In this document: positions 34,903-43,080 of the stretch, one piece after another
Layout: each line of letters starts with the position of its first letter
Position numbering within the stretch: the stretch's first letter is position 1
From: Thraustochytrium sp. TN22
Lineage: Eukaryota; Sar; Bigyra; Thraustochytrida; Thraustochytriidae
NCBI GenBank assembly: GCA_013306675.1
Contig: JABLUY010000003.1
Location: 367,711 to 431,710 of the forward strand
Direction: 5' to 3'
DNA: 64,000 nt
Translations under genes and position numbers: made by a program
The notes under the pieces: model-generated
The model's input: only the letters and a program-made list of their open reading frames with translations
What the model was told of the DNA's origin: nothing
Databases searched by the model: none

Positions 34903-36018
34903 TCACACGCGAGCCGCTCCCCTCACCCGACGAGCCCTCGCTTGCGCTCGCGTGCCCTTGTCCGGAGACGCGGCCATGGACCCGTCTTGGTCCGCCGGAG
35001 AGCGCTTGCTGCCGCCGGGCCGACGCTTGCGAGTGCGGGCCGACTTTTTGTTCCCCTTGCGGCCGTACCCCGTGTCCTTCTGGCCAGCCTTCTGGCCAGA
35101 CATTGAGTCTTTCTGGCCAGACTTAGAGCCCTGGTCACCGGACTTGTCCTTGCGGGAGGACTCGGCCGACAAAGGCACCAGCTGCGCAACAATTTCTAAG
35201 CTGTGCCCCAACTCGCCAAGCTCCCAGAGCAGCTCGAGGAGGCTGCGGTTGACCACGGCCTTGCTCCGCCTCGACTTAAGCACAGCTCGCAGCCAATCCG
35301 GGAGCACTGCAAAGATGGTATTGAACATCGCCTCGCGGTCCGCCACACTGTCCTCCAAGTCCTCGTAGAAAAGCCGCGGATCCTCATAGCCATTGTCCGC
35401 AGCTATGAAGGCGATAGCCCTCCAGCACTTGCGCAACTTCATTCCGAATGGGAACTGCAGGTTTCGGAGATGCGTGGTGGCAGCACGTACGATGCGTTGC
35501 TCGGCGTCCGGGTCGAGCGGCAATCTGATGACGTTGAGGAGCTCCTGCAAACGATGAAGGGCCAACTCCCTCAGCTCGTCGCTCGTGACGTCCTCGAGAA
35601 AACGGACCATCATGCCACTGAGCTTAAGATGGGCAGCTGCTCCCATACAGTCGCAGGGTCGCGCGGCATAGATTCCGAACCACCTGCAGTCCTCACTGAA
35701 GCGTCCGTACTGCACGACGAAGCGCCGCAGCGCTGTCCCATCGAAGTTCTTCTCGAGCGCCGGAGCTTCAATGTCGCCCAGAGTCTGCGCCATGTGGTAT
35801 CGGCGCGCCCTGCTCGCCTCCTTCTGGCACCGGCAAGGCGCTCTTGCCCTCGCGAGGCGCAGCGCAGCGCTCCGCCGGTGGCTCGCCGGGTGCGGACGCT
35901 GCTGCGTCTGCGGCGTCTGGACGGCCTCCGTCACTGGTTGGTGGCAAGCCCGAGCAACGGCTGGGTCGAGCACTCGGATAGGTAGTCCAGCAAGACAAGC
36001 AACGAGCAGTGCTAACAT
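34903..36018 (-). CDS. Secreted protein, possibly of the same unnamed family (member 2)
   Basis: 371 aa from the ATG at 36018 (the longer frame starts with TTG and is rejected). A signal peptide is evident (MLALLVACLAGLPIRVLDP). The middle is helical, with 'RKCWRAIAFIAADNG' in the position where the neighbours at 32432 and 36436 have 'RAWHRALVFTLGADD' and 'EEWRKLLIFTLAVSE'; the similarity is weaker than between those two. The C-terminus is highly basic with repeated 'SGQK/AGQK' units and many Lys/Arg, which could be nucleic-acid or polyanion binding. The frame may extend downstream by splicing (see 34468-34902). No known family recognised. Confidence 0.6.
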   Translation of the reverse strand: MLALLVACLAGLPIRVLDPAVARACHQPVTEAVQTPQTQQRPHPASHRRSAALRLARARAPCRCQKEASRARRYHMAQTLGDIEAPALEKNFDGTALRRFVVQYGRFSEDCRWFGIYAARPCDCMGAAAHLKLSGMMVRFLEDVTSDELRELALHRLQELLNVIRLPLDPDAEQRIVRAATTHLRNLQFPFGMKLRKCWRAIAFIAADNGYEDPRLFYEDLEDSVADREAMFNTIFAVLPDWLRAVLKSRRSKAVVNRSLLELLWELGELGHSLEIVAQLVPLSAESSRKDKSGDQGSKSGQKDSMSGQKAGQKDTGYGRKGNKKSARTRKRRPGGSKRSPADQDGSMAASPDKGTRAQARARRVRGAARV

Positions 36019-36435
36019 TAGATCTGCAGAGCCGCCAGGGCAGGTGGGCAAATGGTGATCTCACTCAGGCTGCCTGCTTTCTTTTTGGCGCGCTGGCCTC
36101 GCTGGCGAGCGCAAACCGGTTCGCGCCGCCGCCACCACTCGCAAGTGGGCCGTAGAGCTCTCTCTAACTTAGCTCTAAGAGCTAGAGCTTTAGAACGTTA
36201 GAGCCTGAGAAGCGAAACGAAGCGAACCAGTTTGCACCGGCCGCTCGCAAGTGGGCCACTCGATCTAGCTTCGCTAGAGAGGGGAGGGCCCACCGTACGC
36301 GTCACGCCGCCACGCGGGGCCTTTCGTGTGCCATGGTGCTTGTCTGCTCTTCTCGTGGCATTGCCACTACACTCATCATCGACGTCCCGCGGTCGGCATC
36401 GCCATTTGGCATCATCTTCATAACAATTTGTCCTA
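36019..36435. other. Spacer between two minus-strand paralogue-like genes
   Basis: 417 bp: promoter of the gene at 34903-36018 and 3' flank of that at 36436-37935. Contains CTCTAGAGCTAA-type short palindromic stretches near 36160-36200. No coding content recognised. Confidence 0.4.
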
Positions 36436-37935
36436 TCAGTAGTCGTTGTCGTCGTCCTCCTCCGGCTCCTCGCCGAAGCCGTCCTCGCCAGAGGCTGGCC
36501 AGGAGTCGTCGCCGCTGGAGTCGGCCTCCGGGCTGGCGGCGGCGGTGGCGCCACCGGACTGATCGTACACGTCGACGTCGTCCTCGATGGCCTGCTGGTC
36601 ACTCTGGCCCTCGGTTTCCCGAAGAAATTCGTAAAAGGTGGCCTGGAGGACCATGTTGACGCGCGGGTACTCCTCGCAGGCCTTCTCGATGATCGAGAGC
36701 AGCTTAACAGCATGCTCGAGCGCGGACTCCTTCTCGGCGGCGCTGACCTTCGCCTTGCCCTTGAGCAGCTTGATGATGAGGGCGCGCGAGCTGCGGAACT
36801 CCTTCTTGTAGGCCGCAAAGGTGGGCTGCGCCTCCGAGACAGCGAGAGTGAAGATGAGCAGCTTGCGCCACTCCTCGAGAGACTCGTGCGCCTCAACGGC
36901 ATCGCGCAGGTGCTGCACGGGGTCGCCGCCCGTAACCTCCTTGGCCTCCAGGAGGCCGCCAACGAACTTCTCGATCTGCTGGATCTTGACCTGCGAGCCG
37001 TCGTCGTCCCCGGCCGCGGCGGCCCCGCCGTTCGCGCTGGCAGGAGACGTGAGCTCGCCGGCCTTGTGCTTGTCGACGATGGTCTTGAAGCCCGTCATGT
37101 TGAAGACGAGGTTGCCGTCCTCGTCGTTGTTGGTTACCTTGAAGTCCACCAGCGAGCTCACGAGCGGCTCATTATCCGGGTCGTCAAGGTCCGTTTCAAT
37201 GAGCAGCTCGAAGATGTTCTGCGCATTGTCAGTCATGCTGAGGCGCCCCTTGTCAGGCCAGGCGCGCGCGATCTTGTGGAACCAGAATGCGACCTGAGCC
37301 AGGCCCACGTCGGACTCGCCCTCCTCCGCCATGCGCTCCAGTGTAATGGTGATCACGTTGATCTTGGCGTCCGGGATGTCCTCCTCTTCGCCCGAGTCCA
37401 GCATGAGGTTGCTCGCATGCTTGTACAAAAAGTCCCAGACCGTCTCCTCGGGCGGCTCCACGGCGCTCGTGGGCGGTTCCGTCGGCGGCATGGTCGGCGG
37501 TTGCGCCTTGCGCTTGCGGCGCTTGCCAGCCGCCTTGAGCCGCTCCTCCTCCTGCTTCTGCATCTTCTCCCACTGCCGCTGCTCACGGTCGGCCTGCCGC
37601 TGCCGCGCCGCCTCGTCGCGCTTGGCCTTGGTCTGCTCGCGCGACACCTGCTTCTCGTACGAGCGCTCGTTGGACACCACGCGGTCCCAGGCGTCCATCT
37701 TGTTGCCCATGTGCTGCACGATGTCCTTGGCCTCCACCTGCGCCAGCGTCGCGCCCGTCGCGTCCAGCGCGTCGCGGTCCTTGCTGATGCTCATGAGCAC
37801 CAGGCCTGCGAACACAGTGATCACCGCCACCACGACCCAGTTGCGCGCCGCCACGCGCCGCTGCCGCTGCTCTGCCGACGAGCCCGCCTCGCCGCCCTCC
37901 GCCTGCGCCACGGGCGCGTACGCCGCGTTCGCCAT
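36436..37935 (-). CDS. Type II membrane protein of an unnamed family (member 3)
   Basis: 499 aa from the ATG at 37935; the longer frame begins at a GTG and is compositional. A short cytosolic head is followed by one transmembrane segment (NWVVVAVITVFAGLVLMSIS, ~residues 35-54), then a charged coiled-coil-like stretch rich in Lys/Arg/Gln/Glu (~95-145), a Pro/Thr linker and a helical domain (~165-455). Its blocks 'LAQVAFWFHKIARAWP' and 'LEEWRKLLIFTLAVSEAQPT' match those in the secreted gene at 32432-33478. The tail is very acidic (ends 'EEPEEDDDNDY'). A Golgi/ER-resident or surface protein is plausible. Function unknown. Confidence 0.7.
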   Translation of the reverse strand: MANAAYAPVAQAEGGEAGSSAEQRQRRVAARNWVVVAVITVFAGLVLMSISKDRDALDATGATLAQVEAKDIVQHMGNKMDAWDRVVSNERSYEKQVSREQTKAKRDEAARQRQADREQRQWEKMQKQEEERLKAAGKRRKRKAQPPTMPPTEPPTSAVEPPEETVWDFLYKHASNLMLDSGEEEDIPDAKINVITITLERMAEEGESDVGLAQVAFWFHKIARAWPDKGRLSMTDNAQNIFELLIETDLDDPDNEPLVSSLVDFKVTNNDEDGNLVFNMTGFKTIVDKHKAGELTSPASANGGAAAAGDDDGSQVKIQQIEKFVGGLLEAKEVTGGDPVQHLRDAVEAHESLEEWRKLLIFTLAVSEAQPTFAAYKKEFRSSRALIIKLLKGKAKVSAAEKESALEHAVKLLSIIEKACEEYPRVNMVLQATFYEFLRETEGQSDQQAIEDDVDVYDQSGGATAAASPEADSSGDDSWPASGEDGFGEEPEEDDDNDY

Positions 37936-38594
37936 GCTCCTCAGGCGCTCGCGAGCGCGCCCGGGATCGCCGGCTCCACGTCGCCCTTCAAACGAACCGC
38001 CGCCCAACCAGCGCCCCGGAAGGGAGACCGTTTCCGGCCGCGCGCAGGCCCGCGAGCAGCGCAGCGCAGAGCAGCGAAGCGAGGCGCCCCGCCGCCCGCC
38101 GCCGCCGCCCGCGCCGCCGCCGCGCCGCCGCTCGCCCGCCTCGCCTGCGCGCGCGCGCGATCGACGTTGCCGGTTTGCTTTGATCGCAGCGCGCGTCTCG
38201 GGCTGGCCGGGCGGGGGCACACTGCGACTCCCCGCGCCGGGCCACTGCGGCTCCCCGGCTCCGCCACTGCGCCTCCGGCCGCCGCTGCAGTGGCGTCGCG
38301 CCGCCCGAACAGCCGCCGCCCGCCGCCAGTCGCGCTCGGACGTACGCGGTGCCCCTGGCGGTTGGGTCGGCTCCGCCGCGGCGCAGCCTCGTCGAGATGA
38401 TGATGGGGGTGGGAATCAATCGCCGATGGTCAGACGGTAGGTCGCCGAGCTGGCGGCGCGCCGCGTTGCAGCCAGGCCGCGCTGCGACGCGCTGCGCTGC
38501 GCTGCGCTGCGCTGCGCTGCGCTGCTGTGCCGCGTCTTGACGCCCGGCCCGCCGCGGCGCTCCTGACTGGGGCAGGATGATGGGTTGATGGACG
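37936..38594. other. Divergent promoter region with (GCTGC)n array
   Basis: 659 bp of GC-rich DNA between divergent genes, with a pentanucleotide array at 38491-38525. No coding content recognised. Confidence 0.4.
38491..38525. repeat. (GCTGC)n pentanucleotide array
   Basis: About seven units upstream of the SPF45-motif gene. A related CCTGC/GCTGC tract is at 42054-42084 near the SYLF start. Confidence 0.9.
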
Positions 38595-38922
38595 ATGTCG
38601 CTGCGCGCTGCGTCAAATGCAAAACGCGGGAGGATGTTCCGCGCGAGCGAGGCGGCGCGCGCGGAGGCGCTGCGGCAGGCGCTGGAGCGCGAGGCGGCAG
38701 GCGACTACGACCCGGCGCGGCCGAATGACTATGAGCGGCTGAGCGTGGCGCGCGCGGAGCGCGAGGCCGCGGTGGAGCGCCAGCGCCGCGAGGACGCACA
38801 GCTGCGCGCCAACGAGGAACGCCGCGCAGCGCTCGAGCGCACCAGCAGGCAGCAGGCGCTCCGCGCGCAACCGGTGCCGCAGGCCGCAGGCCGCGGCCGA
38901 GCGCTGGTGCTTCCGGCGTGGC

Positions 38923-38967
<45 letters not shown>

Positions 38968-39227
38968 CGCGGACGGTGCACACGCAACACGAGGCGGTCA
39001 AGCCCGCGGCACTCACGATGCGCCAGGTCGATGGTGGCCAGCGCGCTGCGCTGCAGGCCATCTGTGCGGACGCGGAGACCTTCCACGCGCACTACGATGG
39101 CGACGAGCTGGCCTTTGTCGCACGATTCGCCTCAAGGACCGCCGCGGACCGCGCCGCGGATCGCGCCGCGCGCGAGCAGGGCGCGAGTGTCCAGGTGTCT
39201 TGCGCGGAATCGATGTCCTCCTCTTGA
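38595..39227 (+). CDS. Small Gln-rich protein with SPF45/RBM17-like 'YDPARPNDYE' motif
   Basis: 210 aa (an internal ATG at 38634 is an alternative start). Residues 36-50 read 'GDYDPARPNDYERLS', resembling the conserved element of the SPF45/RBM17/DRT111 splicing factors (EYDPxxPNDYE), followed, as there, by a long charged helix of Arg/Glu/Ala ('EREAAVERQRREDAQLRANE'). The G-patch and RRM that follow in SPF45 are absent; instead there is a CAG-coded poly-Gln run (38925-38965) and a short Ala-rich domain. It may be a reduced spliceosome-associated protein, or the end of the gene may be missed. It converges with the WD-like gene, with 56 bp between stops. Confidence 0.55.
38925..38965 (+). repeat. 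(CAG)14 poly-Gln tract
   Basis: Pure CAG run in the SPF45-motif gene, encoding about 14 Gln. Purity suggests ongoing length variation. Confidence 0.95.
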
Positions 39228-39283
39228 CATTTGCGTTTGAGCCTGCGGCGCGAATTTCGATCCCTCTCCCTGGCTGTGAAAAG

Positions 39284-40714
39284 TCACCGCATGGCGAGCT
39301 CCGCGACGGCTCCCGTGCGGGCACTGACCACGGCAATACCCGTATTTGGCCGCACCAAGATGAGGTCGGCGGGGACGTTGGACTTCCATACGGCGCCTGC
39401 TTGCCGCCCGCTGAGGTCCAACATAATGATGACCCCGTCTCGCAGCCCCAGGACGATGGGTCCGTTCGAGTACGGCCCAAAGGCCAAGGCGCCCACGGCA
39501 TCTGCAGTCGCCGCTCCAGACGGCAGATCCAACGTCGCGCGGCACTCGTCCAAGTGCAAGTCCCACACCTGCACGCTCGCGCGATCGGTGGGCCTGTTGC
39601 TCGCAAGGACGACGACCAAAAGGCCGAAGCCAGAGCCGGCCATTGTCGCGCCAGGGAGGGCCACGTCCGGCTCCCCCAATGCAGCACGCAACACCTTGGC
39701 ATCCTGCGCAAGCTGTGCGCGCGTTGGTTGAATAACCAGCGTCCCGGCCTGCAGGCTGCACACCAGGAGTCGCGCATTCGCGTCCAGTCCGAGCACCTTG
39801 TGCGCTTCGGCCGGCCGCCGTGGGTTCTCCGCGCGAACCGCGAGCTGCACGAACGGTGCACCGCTGCCGGGCAGTGTGGCGCGGCTCACGACGCGCACAA
39901 GGTCGTCCACCGCCGCGGAGTCCGGCAGGCTCTTCTCGTCCTCCGTCGCAACTTTGTCCTCGACGTCAAATTCGCGAGTCGACAGGGCCAGCTCCTCGTC
40001 TTCGCGCAGCGCCAGCTCCAAAACCACGAGACGCCCGTCGGCACCGGCCGCCGCGAGAGTACTATGGCAGGCGTCCAGGCGAGCGATGCCGCCGCGAAGC
40101 GAGAAGCCCTCCTCGCCGCCCAGGTCGACCGTCCCGATACGAGCCAAGGTGGCAGGCAAGCCGAGCGCCGAGTCCGGCTCGTTCTCCACGCTGTAGAAGA
40201 AGATGCGACACGATGAAGAGGGTTCCATTGTAGAGGTCTCCGTGCTTGTAGAGACCGCTGCCACGGCCAGAATAGCTTGATACTTGAGCTCAAAGAGCGT
40301 GCAGCACGTGAAGCGCTCGCCGGTCTCGCCCAGAACCGCTGCTTCGAGCTCCAAATGACCGCGGGACCGGCCCTCGGTCTGCACGCGCCAGAGACCGGCA
40401 ACGCTCACGGGGCGTGCGGCGCCCACGCGGTGCACGCTGACGACGCGGGTCAGGTCGTCGCGGTCCTCGAGCAGCAGCGTCGCCTCGCTGTCCGCCCGCG
40501 CCAGGTCTGCGCGGCCCGCCAGTTCGTGCAGCGCAGGCAGCGCTGCCGGCTGCGCGTGCACGGTATCCTGTAGCGACCCGTGGCCCAGCGCGCGCAGCTG
40601 CGTCGCCACGCCCGCGAGCTGCTTGCGGTCCCGTCCATGGTGGAGCGCGTCGAGGCCGTCCTCACACCCGGGATCACGCGCCGCCGCGCAGCACTGCGCC
40701 AACTCGTTGCCCAT
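39284..40714 (-). CDS. WD40-like beta-propeller protein
   Basis: 476 aa from the ATG at 40714. No signal peptide or membrane span. Propeller-like strand patterns recur: 'CRIFFYSVENEPD', 'STLAAAGADGRLVVLELALR', 'SVQVWDLHLDECRATLDL', 'GPIVLGLRDGVIIMLDL'. The clearest WD-type blade is 'GALAFGPYSNGPIVLGLRDG' preceded by 'VQVWDLH'. A nucleoporin-type (for example Nup43-like) or other scaffold propeller is possible but not demonstrable from this reading. Downstream on the same strand as the SYLF-WW gene, 288 bp away. Confidence 0.5.
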   Translation of the reverse strand: MGNELAQCCAAARDPGCEDGLDALHHGRDRKQLAGVATQLRALGHGSLQDTVHAQPAALPALHELAGRADLARADSEATLLLEDRDDLTRVVSVHRVGAARPVSVAGLWRVQTEGRSRGHLELEAAVLGETGERFTCCTLFELKYQAILAVAAVSTSTETSTMEPSSSCRIFFYSVENEPDSALGLPATLARIGTVDLGGEEGFSLRGGIARLDACHSTLAAAGADGRLVVLELALREDEELALSTREFDVEDKVATEDEKSLPDSAAVDDLVRVVSRATLPGSGAPFVQLAVRAENPRRPAEAHKVLGLDANARLLVCSLQAGTLVIQPTRAQLAQDAKVLRAALGEPDVALPGATMAGSGFGLLVVVLASNRPTDRASVQVWDLHLDECRATLDLPSGAATADAVGALAFGPYSNGPIVLGLRDGVIIMLDLSGRQAGAVWKSNVPADLILVRPNTGIAVVSARTGAVAELAMR

Positions 40715-41002
40715 GCTGCCGGCGCCTGGCCGGCCTGCGGCCTGCCCGCAGAAGCCGCTCGAGGGCTTGCAAGCCTGAGAGAGAGAGAAGAGAGAAGGCG
40801 ATTTGCCAGCGCCACGCCTCTTAGGCCTAGTGCACGAGTCCGGTACCGTGACTACGCCAGTAGGGCTAAGGCAATGTTCGCTTTTGGGGAACTCACTGTC
40901 AGCTCGCGAGAGATCAAATACTTAGTAAGTTCATGCTTTGCCCATGCACGCATGCTTGCACGGCGCTCTAATCACACCCATCGCTCTCTCTAGAGCTAGC
41001 TA

Positions 41003-42040
41003 TCACACAGTTGGCCGCTCCCACTGCGTCGTCGTGCCGTTCGAGTAGTACGCCTTGCCGTCCGGGGCAGTGTGCTGCTGCCAGCCCGGAGGCAGGGCGC
41101 CGGTCTGGATCTGTGGCGGAGGCGGCGGCCGAGGAGGCCCGGCAGGCGTGGGCGAGGGCTCCGGGCGCTCCCAGGACGTCTTGCCGTTCTCGTCGTAGTA
41201 GTAGACGCGGCCGTCGGGCGCGTAGGCCTGCTTCCAGCCGTCCGGCAGCGATGCGCTAGAAGGGGTGGTGGAGAAGGCGCCGTGTTCGTCGGAGAAGCTG
41301 GAGCGCAGCAGCTCCCTGCCAGAAGACCCCAGGTTCGCCCCAGAGACGCTCTTGCTGGTACTCCCGTCAATGACGCCGCCCATGATCTCATAGAGCGTCT
41401 CAAAGAGCATGTTGCAGACGGGCGGCGGCTCGACGTGGCCCGAAAGGATCTCGGCCGGCGAGACGTCGCGCCCGTAGAACTCGCGGTTATCCGAATCGTT
41501 TACCTTGAGGACGGCGCCCTCCAGCGTCCCCCCGATGTAGGCGCCCTTGGCGAGCGAGTAGCTGTACGACGGCACGATCTGCCTGTTGTCGCTGAGCGCG
41601 ATGCTGGCCTGCGCGTCGCGACCCACCGGGCCGACCGCGAGGCTGCCACTGCCGCCAAAGCTGACCTGCTTGTCACCCGTGAAACCCTTAACGGCAGACG
41701 AGGTGTTGAGGATGATGACGCTGCTGATCTTCTCCGCCCCGAACACAAAGCCGCCGCCCAGGCCGGCCACGCGCACGCTGAGCGGCGCGCTCCAGCGGTA
41801 CCCGTTCGGCTGCGACGGGTCCTTGATCTTGACCACCACGCAGCCGCCGCCCACGTTGCCGCCGATCATCATCACACCGGCCTTGTACACGTTGATAAAG
41901 GCGATCCCCTTGCAGTGCTGCAGCAGCATGCGCGGGATCGCCTTGTCCTGCGACACATACCGCGGGTTGGCCAGCTCATTCAACGTCTTGGCCGCGCCAG
42001 GCACCGTCGACCTCAGCTTGAGCTTGTCCCCGAGCCCCAT
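41003..42040 (-). CDS. SYLF (Ysc84/SH3YL1-type) domain protein with two WW domains
   Basis: 345 aa. Residues ~10-215 form a SYLF domain: 'AIPRMLLQHCKGIAFINVYK', 'GNVGGGCVVVKI', 'GLGGGFVFGAEKISSVIILN' and 'SLAVGPVGRDAQASIALSDN' match the Ysc84/SH3YL1 pattern. SYLF domains bind phosphoinositides and, in yeast, actin during endocytosis. Two C-terminal WW domains follow: 'LPDGWKQAYAPDGRVYYYDE...TSWERP' (~256-288) and 'LPPGWQQHTAPDGKAYYSNG...TQWERP' (~315-344), joined by a Pro-rich linker. In yeast and animals SYLF is paired with SH3 instead; WW here replaces it as the Pro-motif reader. Cytosolic, membrane-associated. Confidence 0.85.
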   Translation of the reverse strand: MGLGDKLKLRSTVPGAAKTLNELANPRYVSQDKAIPRMLLQHCKGIAFINVYKAGVMMIGGNVGGGCVVVKIKDPSQPNGYRWSAPLSVRVAGLGGGFVFGAEKISSVIILNTSSAVKGFTGDKQVSFGGSGSLAVGPVGRDAQASIALSDNRQIVPSYSYSLAKGAYIGGTLEGAVLKVNDSDNREFYGRDVSPAEILSGHVEPPPVCNMLFETLYEIMGGVIDGSTSKSVSGANLGSSGRELLRSSFSDEHGAFSTTPSSASLPDGWKQAYAPDGRVYYYDENGKTSWERPEPSPTPAGPPRPPPPPQIQTGALPPGWQQHTAPDGKAYYSNGTTTQWERPTV

Positions 42041-43080
42041 GGCGGCGCTCTACCCTGCCCTGCGCTGCCCTGCGCTGCGCTGCGCGATGACGATCTCCGA
42101 CGCCGGCTGACCAGGCCGCCGCGTTCCTGCTCTGCTCTCCTGCTCTGCGTGGAGCGCTGGCCTGCGCGACCTCGAAGCTCTCCGTCAGCTCTCCGAAGTT
42201 GGTTGACTGCCTGCCTGCCTGCCTCAGCTGCTTGCTGTGCCTGCCAGCAGTTGGACTCTGGTGCTGACGCTCGCTCGCAGTCAGCGCAGCCGCCGCCGAC
42301 ACCGACGCCGAGCTGGCTCCGCGGCCCGTGCGTGCGGACGCCCGGCGCAGCCGCGCGGCACCGGCCTGCGGCCCGCTCGCCGCTGCCAGCGCGAGCGACT
42401 CGGAGCCGCGCCGCGCCGCGCCGTGGGTTGAGGTTTTGAATTTGAACCTGGATTTCAACTTGCAGTGGACCAAGCGAGAGGGACGAGGCAGAGCTGGGAC
42501 GCGGCTGCGCGGGCGCGGCGCCAGGCCTCCTGGCGGTCAAAGGACCTGGCGAGGTGCAGAGATGGGCGTGGCTTCCGAGGATGGCTTCTGAGTTCTCTAC
42601 CTGCGCTTCTGCGCCGGTGTCCGGCCCGAGTTCCTTGTGCATCGTATGGCATCGTATGTATGTACAGCGCGGGATCGCGGCGGCTGGCTGACGGCGCGGA
42701 ATTCAAGTTCTGCCCATGGCAGGCCGTCGCGCACAGACAGCGGGCCGCCAGCCCGATCGATCCACCCGACCGTGCGGCCCTGGAAGCGGCAGCCAGGTCC
42801 TCGCGTTAGCCAGGACTTGGCGTCGCGGTCCAGCTCGCGCCACGACTCACAGCTGCTTCATCTCGACGTGTACCAGCCAGCAGCATGCTCGTCGCCGTTG
42901 CCTCGAGCCACGCAGCCTCGGTCGCCACGCAGCGCGTTTCTCGGCGCCGTAATTGGAGTCCGAGTCCCGTCGCTCTCTCTCTCGCTCAAGCCTCGGTCTC
43001 CCTCTGGTCGGCGGCCTCCAGCTCCTCGTAGTCAGCGAGCGCGGCGCGGCGGCCGCCGCCGTTGGCCGACGAATGAATGA
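42041..43080. other. Divergent promoter region, 1 kb
   Basis: Between the SYLF and GlcNAc-transferase starts. CCTGC/GCTGC units lie at about 42054-42084. Both strands show only compositional frames. No RNA gene recognised. Confidence 0.4.

Noticed and set aside
34903-34905. TGA as selenocysteine codon
   Set aside because: No selenoprotein family and no SECIS-like structure recognised; splice site or true stop is simpler.
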